Source of the DNA: Thelephora terrestris
Lineage: Eukaryota > Basidiomycota > Agaricomycetes > Thelephorales > Thelephoraceae
DNA: 64,000 bases
Direction of reading: 5' to 3'
Assembly: GCA_015956445.1 (NCBI GenBank)
Contig: WIUZ02000011.1
Location: 1,405,997 to 1,469,996 of the forward strand
Shown: positions 21,199-32,700 of the stretch, piece after piece
Numbering within the stretch: position 1 is the stretch's first letter
Layout of the letters: the number at the start of each line of letters is the position of its first letter
Made by a program: the position numbers and the translations under genes
The notes under the pieces: model-generated
The model's input: the letters and a program-made list of their open reading frames with translations, nothing else
Told to the model about the DNA's origin: nothing
The model's database searches: none

Positions 21199-24100
21199 TC
21201 ACGCATACTCGTAATCATTTCTGATGACGTTCGAAACCCACTCCTCGTCAATCTCCTGCGTTGGGAACCCTGCACCTCCCGCTAGGCTCAGTACGACGGG
21301 GAGTAAGACCAATCCGTGGAGAGCCCCAGAGATAATCAAGGTCAACCACATCCGGAAATAGTACATCTATGGGTCATCAGCGATAGATCAAGGCGGGATT
21401 TTACGGAAGCTCACCTCCAAAAGTTTCGACCTCGTCAGAGCAAGGACACTCATACCAATCAATTTGGTGAACGTGATCCCCGAAAGGACCTAGACCCGTT
21501 ACCAGATGAGATCGAAGCAGCCCCGAACAAGTCCGGTCGAAACTCACAGAAGGTCCTACGTCAACTAGGGCAATTCCCATCCTCTCGTCCCTCTCCTTCT
21601 GCCCCGAGGGATGATCGATCGGCAGGCCAGATCCCACATTCATGAAAGCCCTCGCAACGTGGGCGCAGAATTCCACGGCAATTCCCAAAGAAATCACCAA
21701 GTTCACCAGACTGACCGCGTTCAGATTGATTCCCCAAACTCCCATTACCCCCATGACGGAGACGATCGTCAGGCCAACGACTCCAGTCACAATCAACCCC
21801 GTCCTCCAAGACCCCAACAGTAATGCTGTAACTATTAGCACAGAGGCAAGGCCAAGACCAAGGAGTTCTTTGGTGATCCCGATGATGTGCAGGTATTGGT
21901 CAAAGTAGACGTAGTGAATGGAATAGGGGAATACCGAGGTTCCCGTCTTCGCAGTGAGATCCTCCGCGATTCGATGGGCTGCCTCCATCGAGCGTATGAA
22001 ATCCTCTTGAGTGCGCAACGGGGAGTGGAAGGTTCTGAAATGCGACGCCTCGACTCCACCTCCACCCTCTTTCAGTGCCAAAGCGTCCCCATACGAAGCT
22101 CGTCCAGCAAGCGGACAGTCTTCAGTGGTCGGTGAGGCCAGCCACTGTTGCAGGTACTTCATAAATTCTTCTCCTTCAGGAAGTCCGTTCATGGTGATGT
22201 CCCACGCGGGTTCCCGATCCATAAAGCACGGTTGGCAAAGCCGTTCCGGGTCTGTAGCACGACAGAATACAGCTGGGTTGCGCTTGCGAACGCGGCAACA
22301 GGATTCCTTTGACGGATCTAGCCAATGGAGGAAATCGTCGATCCACGAGGCAGTTGGTTCGGCAATGAATGATGAGTTCCTGCGTTGCTGTCGCTCAGAC
22401 TCCAAGACGTTCGCCAACGAGAACTCATCGCAAGTCGTGAAATGACCGCACAGGTGTTGCTGACCTGTGCGAACCGTCACATCTGAGTCTCGGGATACGA
22501 AATACACTGGTGGTCCAATGTCCAGATATTTCTCCATGTCCTCGAAATACCTGACAAGGTATGATTCCGACGGTAGTGCAAGTTTCTGGTCTATAAACCG
22601 ACGGGGTAAGTGGCAGTTTGAGTTGACGCGGCGGTAATCATACCAAGGCCAAGCTGGATATGTTGGATTGAAATCACTGAAAGAACGAATATCCCCATGA
22701 ACACGACTAGGACAAAACCCTTCACGAATGGCTTCAAAAGCCAAGGGACGTATCGCCTCCGGATAAATTTGGCGACCCGCCCCAGTCCACTCGACTGAGG
22801 AACATCGTGTAGCATGATCCTCGGAGGGAACCTCAAACACGGGAAGCAGTCCACTCGGTTATCCTAGGACTCTGGTCAGGTCTACTTCCAACAACATGAA
22901 CGTGTGAAGCATACCTCGGTTCGGCGCAAATCCAGTGCTAAAGCGCTCACGAACACCGTCACTTGAAGAAACGCGTTCAACAACACGCTCCCAGCGGCGT
23001 ACAGGGCAAAGTTCCGAACAGCAGGCATAGGAACCAATGCTCCCAAAGAGAAAGCGATGGTTTCGGTGATAGTGCTCAGCAGGATCGAGGGTCCCATCTT
23101 CCCCAAAGTCCTTGCAACACGTTCCTCCGCCGGAAGATACGTTGGCACAGATCCGGTGTCCGACCCGCCCGTGGATTCGACCTGAGCGCGTTGAACAGTG
23201 GAAGTAGGCGATATTGCTGAGAATGCCAACGCGTTCGGGCCGTGCATTTGATTTTGACGATCGAGTTCGTGGACGAGGATGAAGACGTTATCGACTCCGA
23301 CGGCTAATACAAGGAAAGGTATCACCTCCGCGATGATGAGCGTGACCTTGACCCCGATTGCGGAGAAGAGGCCGACGGAGGAGGAGACAGAGAGAATCAC
23401 GAGCGAGATGCCAAACAACCCAAGGGCAACCTTGGAGCGAATAAGCGGTCCCCGTGGCGGCCGTGGAAGGAACGATGGGGTATTTCTCGAATCGGTCGAA
23501 TGGGCGGATGAAGACACACCCGAGCCGGTGAAAAGCTTGGGAAAATTCACAGCCCACCGCTTCAGCGCGATGAAGAACCCGTCCTCGTCTCTGACGGCAG
23601 CTCCAGTTCCCAGAGTCAAAGAGACGTAGAAGAACATGGCCAAGTACGACAGGACGACAATCCTAACATCCATATTGGCACTCCTGTTCAACTCTTCTTC
23701 GAGTGAAACTCCAGTAGAGAAGGTGTACTTGAGACCGGCCTCCAGCGCTGGTCCTTGCGTATCCAACAAGTACCTCTTGAGTGTGCGTTCCCACTCCATC
23801 GCCTTATCCTGAATTCCAGTGTCCAAGGAATCGGATACGACGTAGTTCACGACCAACGCTTGAGCATCTAGGAATCGAGACGGATTTTCTGGGTCGTTTG
23901 GAACGTTGCCTAACACGTATTGTGGCATAAGGGGTTGCTGGAAGTCGGGTAAACATTCCGCGGGGGCGTTGGCGCAGTCGACGAACCGCTCGGCCCAAGT
24001 GTCCGGGTCGTATTGATCAATGTCGTTTCCAAACCACGCCATGACCGACTGCACCACACAAGCACCATCGGATCCCGCGGGTTTGAAACAGACGTCTTCG

Positions 24101-25528
24101 AGGGTATAGCCGTTCGGCTCGGACTCGAGGGCTCGAATATCCTTCTCAACACTCGCCCAGAACTTGAGATGGTTCCAAGACAAGACAGGTTCCTTCTCTG
24201 GTGAAGGAGCGGGGGTGATGAAAATTTGTTGAGGTCGATAGAAAGGTCCAAAGTGTTGGTCGAAGTACTCCTTCTGGATTTTGCTTTCGGAATCTGGAGC
24301 GACCCAAAGGCGTACCGGATCCTGCTCTACTTCGAAATTCTTCCACCCAATGTTTAGCAGACCGACGGCGGTGAAAACGAGTGCGAGCGTGAGGTATGGT
24401 TTCTCTGAAGCGAAGAAACCGAGGCGGAAGAAGGACTTGCGGAGGAAGTTGTTCAGTCGATGGTGCCTTGGTTGAACCGTGTCAATCGGATCTAGCAAAG
24501 AAGCACCACGACCGAGATGATGAGGGTCCGATTGCGACCTGACGGAATCTCCATCGACGTATTGTTGTAATGAAGATGCGCCAACAAGTCCGTGGGTATG
24601 TGATCTCGGTGACAGAGGAGTCTGTTCCGAAGCGGCATCGGTCGTGAGCGCTACACGCTCGTACTTGCGGTCTTTCCTACCCCAACGCGTCATTCGGAAT
24701 ACGAGGGTTCCAAGAAAGCCAGCAACAACGAGGCCATACACGAGTGTCAAGGAGAATGTGAGGCATGAGATGGGCCCAATATTGCATGCGGAAGCAGCAT
24801 CGGAAGGAGGAAGAGGAGGGAGGATTGTGCAGACATCTGGACAGTCGATGCACGTGCACCTGCTTGACAGGTCGCGATCGAAGCAATTCCGTGGTTGGGG
24901 GTCGTATATCGCGAGCTCTGGAGAGTGGGTGAGAGGGAAGTCGATTTGGAATGGGCTTCCGACGGGTTTCTCATCTCCAAGGTACTTGAAGAAACCTGTG
25001 TAGTTCTTCGCGCCTCCACCGATCAGGTCCATTGCGTATCCGTTGGTAGCACCAAACTTGATATCTTTGCAGCTGTCAAAGAACGCACGTCCAAAGTCGG
25101 AGCCAACGTGAAAATCAACAGATTTGACGCCTATTTGGCCGGTGCTCGTGTTCTGGGTCGATGTCACTTGAACAAATGTCCCTTGGTCTGGGTGGCAGGT
25201 AAATGCGCAAAAAAAGTCCCGGAAGTTGTTCTTGCACGCCGGGCAGGAGGAAATCATAAGCTCTGCTCGCTTTATATTATCGCGTAGCGTCTGGACTTGA
25301 GTGGATGTGCAACACACTGGCGTGTCAGCATACTGTGACCCGCAAAGGTCCACAAGCATCTCGCGTGCAGTGCCATCTTCTAGCTATTAGACCATAAGCT
25401 CGAGTACATTGTGACATATGCAACCAGACACGCACGTCCTCCGGAGGTCCGTCGTACGGACAGGGCAGAGCAGCCCCGAACCACCCCTTCGTCCCACACG
25501 ATCCACGCATCACACATACTCCAGACAT
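21199..25528 (-). CDS. NCR1: Niemann-Pick type C1-like sterol transporter
   Basis: The product is a large multi-pass lysosome/vacuole-membrane protein that moves sterols delivered by NPC2. The N-terminal Cys-rich domain is clear: MRGSCGTKGWFGAALPCPYDGPP, then CGSQYADTPVCC and CPACKNNFRDFFCAFTCHPDQ. A sterol-sensing domain follows (IAEVIPFLVLAVGVDNVFILVHELDR), then the second luminal domain (DIGPPVYFVSRD, CGHFTTCDEFS, WIDDFLHWLDPSKESCC). The C-terminal resistance-nodulation-type helices contain SVMGVMGVWGINLNAVSLVN. The last exon ends VIRNDYEYA. At least four short introns are needed. No signal peptide is found upstream: the frame before MSGVCVMRGSCG has no ATG back to about 25583, so a 5' exon is probably missing from this model. 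Confidence 0.9.
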
Positions 25529-25582
25529 GTCTGACCCGCCGTTCCCGTAGCTCTGCGTGGCTGCAAACAGTGCAGTAGGCAA

Positions 25583-26630
25583 TTATGCCTTCAGGTTCGA
25601 GTGTCGCAGTGGTTAGTCGCGAGTGTCGCAGGCTGTAGGGGAGGCAGAAGCGAGTTATGCGTGTGGTTGGGGATCTCGTCTCACTTTCGGCTCAGATCGC
25701 GGCAATGAGCAGCGTTTCCCACGACTGCCCACACCCTCAGCCCAGCCTCAGCCTCTTTGTTGTGCACGTCAAGTAACCTTACGGCTTTCCCCAATGACTC
25801 CAGGTATGACTTGGTCATTGGACATTTACCAGGCGATAGAATTAGGTTGACCCCCCCGTCAGGTGATGGCTGCCTGCAACTCGACCAATTTCACTCTTAC
25901 ACATTTTGCACCGCACAAATTTTCGGCGCAATCTTCGGCCAGTGGTGCAGTTCCTGTGAATGATATATTTGAGCAGCCCGAGGGAAAAAGCCAAAGTTAC
26001 CCGTCATTGGCTCGATTCTCTCGTTACGCGCCCAAGCTAGCCGAAGACGTCGATCGTCACCCATCCTTACTGGGGTCCGAAATCTTCCTCACAGTCCGCA
26101 CATCCGCACTCGCAGCTATCCTAGGTTTCGAACATGGTAGCCAATTCTGAACGGTCGAAGGGGGGGAACAATACCGTCTCGCTCAATGAGGCGATTATGA
26201 TGCCTTGGAGTGACAATCTGGTCAAATAAAGCCGGGACCAGACTGCTCTTTCTACCACATCGAGAGTCAATGTCGTGAGTAACACAGCTCAGCAGTACAT
26301 CAATCAAGGACCAAAAATCTTGCTCACGGTTGCCACTTCTCCGCGTTTTATGAGAGCCGTCGAAGGCTTTAGGATGGATCCACGCTTATCGTGGCAGTCT
26401 GGTTCCTCTATCTTACTTGCTGGCCCTATCCCACTGGACTGTGAGGGCGCAACGGCGCCGCAGCGGACGAAAATAGTCGACAAATCCGAGTGGGTGGTCA
26501 TCCATGACCGCCACTCCCCAGTTCTATGTGGATGTAATCATACTTGTGAAGACATAAAAGCCTGTCTCCGACAGGAGTAGTCAGGTCCTCGTTCAGTCTC
26601 TCTCGAGTCGTGTGCTGCGCCGCAACTGTG
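25583..26630. other. Gene-poor stretch between NCR1 and the repeat region
   Basis: Only short, unrelated frames occur on both strands and none shows a domain. It should hold the missing 5' exon and promoter of the sterol transporter. The left part (25600-25780) has no ATG on the minus strand. Confidence 0.4.
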
Positions 26631-26750
26631 CTATGGTGGTGCGGGCATTTCCGGTCTGTGAAAAACACAGAGAATCCTCCGGACGGGGGTTAAGGATTCC
26701 TCTGTGTTCTCCACAGGTTGGAGACCCCTATCCCGCCCACACCACCATAG
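26631..26750 (+). repeat. Complex inverted-repeat region upstream of repeat copy 2
   Basis: CTATGGTGGTG at 26631-26641 pairs with CACCACCATAG at 26740-26750, enclosing three small hairpins: 26655-26660 with 26666-26671 (loop of five A), 26672-26677 with 26694-26699, and 26702-26706 with 26712-26716 (loop TTCTC). A competing 12-bp pairing joins 26666-26677 to 26694-26706 with one bulge. The region has only faint similarity to the equivalent place left of copy 1. It could be a fold-back mobile element, a structured RNA or a palindromic relic. Confidence 0.45.
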
Positions 26751-26775
26751 TAGGGCGCTTGCAAGTGGCCTAGGG

Positions 26776-27708
26776 CGTCTGTTACGGGCGCCTCTTAGCC
26801 CTCACCCCGATCTTTGTGCCCTAACAACGAAAACACCAGTACAATTCGCCGGATGACTTCCGCTCCCCTGTTCTGGTCGTCAAAGACTCTGCTCAACCTC
26901 CCAACCCATCACGTGTAATCACGTGAAGCAATAAATAAGCTCATCGCAGAGAAACAGAACCCCTGTCAGCTAAACGTATATAAACCTGAGGGTTCGCTGC
27001 TCCTTTCCCTCAGTCGTGGCGCAGGTCATCAGTGGCTATATTCCTTGCACCAGTTTCTCTCTCGTGCTCGCCTCGGCCGATGGTAGGGCGCACTCGGCCC
27101 TGTGCTCGGTCCGTCGAGGTATGTATTACGGCGTGCCGCGCAGGGTATAGGTGACCCCTCCTAGGTGCCCAAGACGCCTACCGGAGAGCACCGCGGCCTC
27201 AAGACCTCAAGGTAGCTCATCCTGAAACGGCGAGTGCGATCCCCCACGGGCCGCTAGGGAGCCACGAGGTGGGCTGGTGTCAGCGTGGCCATCTGGTGAC
27301 TTGCGTCTTTTCGACGAACAGCACGAACACTCGGATCGACGGGGAGTTATGGCGACATCCGCTGGGTAACCAGCGATCGTCTTCCTGCGCCCGGGTTAGA
27401 ACCGTCGATCCTCCCCCTCGAGGGGCAGAGTAAGTTCGTTGCTGGGCAGCTTGGGGATGATTGGCTGCGGAGTTGTATGGGCGAGCGGGACCGCGTGTCG
27501 TCGTAGCTTCGGGCTTCGCCAGGGTTCTTGCCCTGGCGGGGCCATGTGTCTCCAAGTCGCGAATTGGAGACACGCGAAGCTATGATGGCTGCGGTCCCGC
27601 TTTTTTTTTGTCAAAAATAAAAAGATAGGGGTTAAACCCTGCGGCTACCCCTCTCACACTTAGTGTTCGTACATAGTCTGGCTGTGGTTCAATAAATTGT
27701 TTACCTTT
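26776..27708 (+). repeat. LTR-like block, copy 2 (matches 643-1575)
   Basis: Same organisation as copy 1: CACGTG at 26910-26915 and 26920-26925, TATATAAA at 26977-26984, structured region 27485-27609 and AATAAA at 27691-27696. The AATAAA is only 85 bases before the DPH1 start codon. Within 841-1497 of copy 1 the ten mismatches seen are all transitions. The block therefore fills the DPH1 promoter and 5' leader position. It may be a solo LTR that supplies regulatory sequence to DPH1, or an independent non-coding transcript. Confidence 0.7.
27485..27609 (+). ncRNA. Predicted three-way-junction RNA with T9 tail, copy 2
   Basis: All stems of copy 1 are kept: 27485-27494 with 27591-27600 perfectly, the 8-bp inner core, the 13-bp hairpin and the perfect 10-bp hairpin. 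Nine T residues follow at 27601-27609. The single difference (27516, T for C) leaves a T-G pair. Conservation of pairing with no indel supports a functional fold, though a high overall identity makes the test weak. Confidence 0.5.
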
Positions 27709-27780
27709 CGTTCAACCAGGGAGATGATCGACTCGAACCTAGAGTTTCCCACGACCACTCACATCTTATCCATACTCGCC

Positions 27781-29545
27781 ATGGCCGACACCCCTGCAAC
27801 AGCAGCGACAAAGCCTTCGACAGCAGCCAAACCGCGCAAACGTTTCGTCGGTTCAAAGGCAGGGCCATCTTCTAAAACTTTAAAATCTTCGATGATCGCG
27901 CATCAAGTACCCCAAGATATTCTGGAAGACGTTCAGCTGAACAACGCCGTCAGGGCTCTACCCCCAAACTACTCATTTGAGATCCACAAAACAATACATC
28001 ACGTTCGAAAAAACAAAGCAACTATGGTTGCATTACAAATGCCGGAGGGATTGCAGATGTTTGCCTGCACAATTGCTGATATAATCGAGAGGTATGCCCG
28101 AGAAACTGAGAGATCGGACGACGGAGGTCAACTACTATTTCGGACTCTAGGTTTACAGACGCGCTGACTGTCATTATGGGTGATGTGACCTATGGCGCAT
28201 GTTGTATTGACGACTACACTGCGGTCGCACTCGGCTGTGATATGCTGGTGCATTACGGGCACAGTTGTTTGGGTGTGTAATCACCTCGGATATGTTGTTC
28301 CCATTCTTGCTAATCACTTCCATTCAGTCCCCATGACAGAAACCACGATTAAAACCCTCTACGTGTTCGTGGAGATCTCGATAGACTCACGACACCTCCA
28401 CCAAACTATCCGCATGAATTTCCCCGACGACCGGCAGGAATTCTACGACTCCCTCCTCAGATCAGAATACTCGAATAAATATATCGCCGCTGGAACTCAA
28501 CTGGAACAACCGCGCCATCTCATCGTGGGTTCGAGTACTACTGAGGATCCTGTCTCGACGAAAGAGCCTACAAGACTGGCTCTTGTGTCGACCATCCAAT
28601 TTGTGGCTGCGCTCCAACAATTAAAGGAAGATCTTTCGGTCGAGTTCGTCGAGCAAGTTTTGTTGCCAGCTCGTATGCTGGAAAATAGCGAAGTCGGAGA
28701 GCGGTCCAATGCAGGTCCGACATTCTCAAGAGGGAAGTACGAAGCCACAATCCCACGGTCGAAGCCTCTCTCCCCGGGAGAAATACTGGGTTGCACAGCA
28801 CCCCAATTACGTGACGTTGATGCATTGATGTAAGCCCGCGTCCCCGCTGGAGTAAAAATCGCCCCTAACTCCGCTTTCACCCTCGACAGATACCTCGGCG
28901 ATGGTCGGTTTCACTTAGAGTCTATAATGATCGCCAACCCCGCCGTCCCCGCATTCCGATACGATCCGTATTCTAAAAAACTCACACGAGAACGATACAA
29001 TCACACCGAGATGCAGGAGGTCAGAAACGATGCGGTTACCGTAGCGAAGAAGAGCGTAAAAACGATCACTCAAGACGAGAACTCAGGTTCTCTTTCGAGG
29101 TCTGATTCCCCGCTGTGGGGAGTGATTCTCGGTACCCTTGGTCGCCAAGGAAGCTTCAAGCAACTCCAGGTGAGGCTGGCTCTGGGATTCTTAAGAAATC
29201 CGCTCTTATATCGTGTAGGCCATCACAAAACAACTGAAAGCATCCTCAGCATCCATCCCTTACATGCCGATACTGCTTTCTGAGGTATCTCCGGCCAAAC
29301 TCTCTTTATTTAACCCGCACGTATCTGTGTTTGTTCAAACATCGTGTCCTCGGTTGTCCATTGACTGGGGTTATGCATTCGACAAGCCATTGCTGACTCC
29401 TTACGAAACTGCCGTGGCGGTCGGGAGCATGGTCGGATGGATGGAAGACAGCAAGGCGAAGACCGCTGAGGAGAGGAAGTATCCCATGAACTTCTACGAA
29501 GCTGGGACGCCTTGGGCAACCTCCAGGGCGAAAGCAGAATATTGA
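27781..29545 (+). CDS. DPH1: Diphthamide synthase subunit 1
   Basis: With DPH2, this radical-SAM-like enzyme transfers the 3-amino-3-carboxypropyl group of SAM to a histidine of elongation factor 2. Five or more exons join to give [95 protein letters not shown] and [17 protein letters not shown]. The three cluster-binding cysteines (YGACC, GHSC, QTSC) are all present. The first intron (GTATGCCC...CTCTAG) removes a stretch that would otherwise stop at 28167. The start is the Met of [12 protein letters not shown] at 27781; in-frame codons before it lie in the repeat-derived leader. DRE2 at 19.4 kb supports the same enzyme chemistry. Confidence 0.92.
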
Positions 29546-29761
29546 TTGTCAGGCGGTAGCCCAGAGTTTCGAGCGATCGTCACCTATCCTACTGCAGTCA
29601 TAACCTGTGTTGTACGTTACCTTTACAAGTAGTAAAAAAACCAAGATCACGAGAGACGGTAATGACGTTCTCGTCAACATAAAATGAGAGCGACTGGTAT
29701 TGGCCGGAAAGATCTCAAAGCCTGGGGTAGATTGAGCGAATGACTTCTCAGCTGGCGAAGT

Positions 29762-32700
29762 TTATACGTACCCATATGCAGCTTCCACCTCGTCGACACC
29801 CGCACCCGCAAACGGACCAGGGGCGTCCCTTGGAACAGGCCCCAATTCCTGCTCCTCGTCTTCCTCGTCTTCGACAGCGCTCCCTTCGTCCCTATCCAAA
29901 TCAAAAGGTAAAACAGGCCTGAGACCACCGCCGGAACTGCTCCTCCGAGTGCTCGCAGGGCTCTTTGCGAGCGCAGCCATGGTTTTCGGACTCATGTGCT
30001 CCCAATTATTCCTGTTCTCATCTGGAACGCTTCCATCTTCCCGACCTGTATCCATGGAATCCAGACGAGCATCATCCCCGAGTTCGCCGATGGAGGCGAT
30101 CGACTCGCTGTCGCTAATGCCATCAGTGATGTCCACCGCAAATTCTGGCGCTTGCAGCCGATGCCATGCTGACTGTGGTGGTCCACTGCTTTGAATGTGG
30201 TCGGAATGGGGGGTCGTAGGCTCGTCGTGCCACCCGAGGTCAGATAGGTATTCCTCATATTCCTCCTCGAAGGCTATGTCCTCGGTAATATAGGGTAGGA
30301 AGATGTTTGGATCGGGGGCTTGGGCACGGAGTGGTGGGAAGACATCGGCTTCGACTACGTTTGGTGTGCCAACAGGCCGGATGAGACCCGCAATCTCCGG
30401 GCCGGGCTGGAGACCATCCAAGTGTTGTGAAATGCTCATCGAGCGATGATGATGTGCCTTCTGGGATTGGTTGCCGACCGTACCATACCGTTTGTTGTTG
30501 TCTGTGTAAAAGGTGTCAGCGTCATTAATGTCCGACAGCGGAGGTGAAACCCACAGAATTTGACCAGGTGTCTAAGGGCATGCTCTTGTCCCTGGTAGAA
30601 TCATGAGCACGGTGACGACGTGTACCATGAGCCAACGGTTACGTACCTGTGCTTCGGCAAGATCATCCACCTCGTTCCCACTCAACCATTCGTCCCTTAA
30701 GTCCGGTCGGCAATTAAGGTATATTGCGGTGATGACCTGCATGTTGGCTGATGTTCCGATGTGGAAAAGAAAGCACGAAACAACCGTTCAGTTCGGGACA
30801 TGCTTGCGATCGACGCCGGAAACAGGGTGGGAAGCAACGAAGCCCGTTACTCACATTGTCGCCACTTCCTGCCACAGAATGGCACTTGACTCTTGATAAG
30901 TTTGAGCACGTGCAATTGGAGCACGGGGTGCTGAACTTTGAGTATTCGTTTCAGAACCGCCTGTTTTGCGCAACGTTAGTGCCAAACGGTCACCACAATT
31001 CGGAAATTGAAAACATGCTTACCGAGCTCTTGTACTGGACCATCATCCTGATTCTGTGTGACCTGTGTTTCGACAACTTTTGCATGATCTTCGCAAAATT
31101 GATGGTGGCAAAGAAGTTCCTCCACGAGAAGTCCGTGAGGAGATCCATCTCCTCCTCATGTTTCTGCCCATTTGGTAGTGTGGTTGTTTTGACAATAGCT
31201 TGTCGTGGGGGTTTAAGCATATGATCTTCGGGGCGCAAGGCGGGTGGACTGTGCGAAAAGTGTAACTGACAGAACTGGAAGAAGCTGAAGCAGGGGGTAC
31301 GATCAGCGGTAGTACCTTTTGAGAGACGTTGATCTTACTTGTTGTCTGGGGCGTCGGCTTTTGAGGCCACCGAAACAGAAACTTCCTGCAGACCGAACAT
31401 CTTCAGGATGAGGAGTAGACAATTCGTGTCCAAGAGGTGCTGTCCGAGGTGGTGGAATTTCATGACGTCTGGGGTAAAGGTCATCAGACCGCGTGGGCTG
31501 GCCGAGATAGACACACCCACGAGAGACTTTAAACCACTTCAAGGTCAGCAGGATAATTGCGGATACAGCTTTTGAGGTGATTTCCCTGTGCCTAATGACG
31601 TCGATCTCATCTATCGATGGGGGCGGCATGGGTGGCTGCTCTTGTGCCGCTGGTATAAAATGGTAAGCTCCCATTTTTCTCCAGTAGAAAAATCGATCAT
31701 ACGAGACAGCATTCCGGGAGGGAAACCATTCGGATTATTCGGCTGTTGTTGGTTCGTTGTAGCAGAGACAGTGGCTAATAATAACTTGAGGAGAACCATA
31801 ACCCATCCTGGAAGGAAAGGGAGAACGGCAGCCTGTAAAGCAGTCAATCCTTCCGTACACTCGATTCAACGGAGAGTCTCGTACATAGATTTGTTCGACT
31901 CTTTTCAGTCTCATTAAATCCTCCTTTCTCTCCTTCGCTTTCCTTCTTTCCGAGTTTGAGTCGGATTTCTTTATCGCAGCCTCAGCTTCAGCAATCTTCG
32001 CATCCAGGAGCATGACATCCGGAAGAAAGCTCTCTCCAGACTCTTCATCCTAAATGGTAGGTTGATATCACCCATGTTGTAGAGGGTAAGAGCGAGATAA
32101 ACATACTAATTGTTGTGGCTTGCTATCCGCAATCACTTCCGAACCGGGCATGAAGGCCAACCCACTCTCCGCACTCATGCATTCCTCCCGCGCTCGCCAC
32201 ATTTGCCACAATGAGAGGCTCACGTACATATGTTTGTGATAAAGCTGATCGGCTTCGTCAATGGCAAAGGGGACTAGGCGTCCGTCTCGAGCATCACGGT
32301 AACCACCGTACGTCGTCCTCTTTGAAAAGGGGAATAGGAATGGTCGATTCTGATCGGTCTGGTACTTTTGTTTGTTTGGTTTAGGACTGGGTGAAGGGGA
32401 GGGTGCGGGTGTCGCTGATTGGGGGGCGCCGGGCCTGAACTGCATCCCGCCTGGTTGGTGCCTACCGGGATGGAACGCATGCGGGTTGTTCTGCATGTCC
32501 GCGTCGGCATCGTGCTCGTAGTGATGCCTCACAGGTATGGGAGAAAATGCTTCTGCAAGTTTCGAGGATGTGATAACTGAAGAGGTGGGGACATTCACTG
32601 TAAAGGGATCGGGAGGCGAAGTGAAGGTTGGGTATTTCACAGATGTTTCCTGGCGGAAAATTTCAATATCCAGAGGGGAGGATTTGATATTGATGCCTTG

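Noticed and set aside
21401-22840. A separate 479-residue gene
   Set aside because: It is an internal exon of the sterol transporter; its peptide continues the NPC1 family sequence after a short intron.
643-27708. The two repeats as the paired LTRs of one full-length retrotransposon
   Set aside because: The 25 kb between them holds many intact host genes and no gag or pol sequence.
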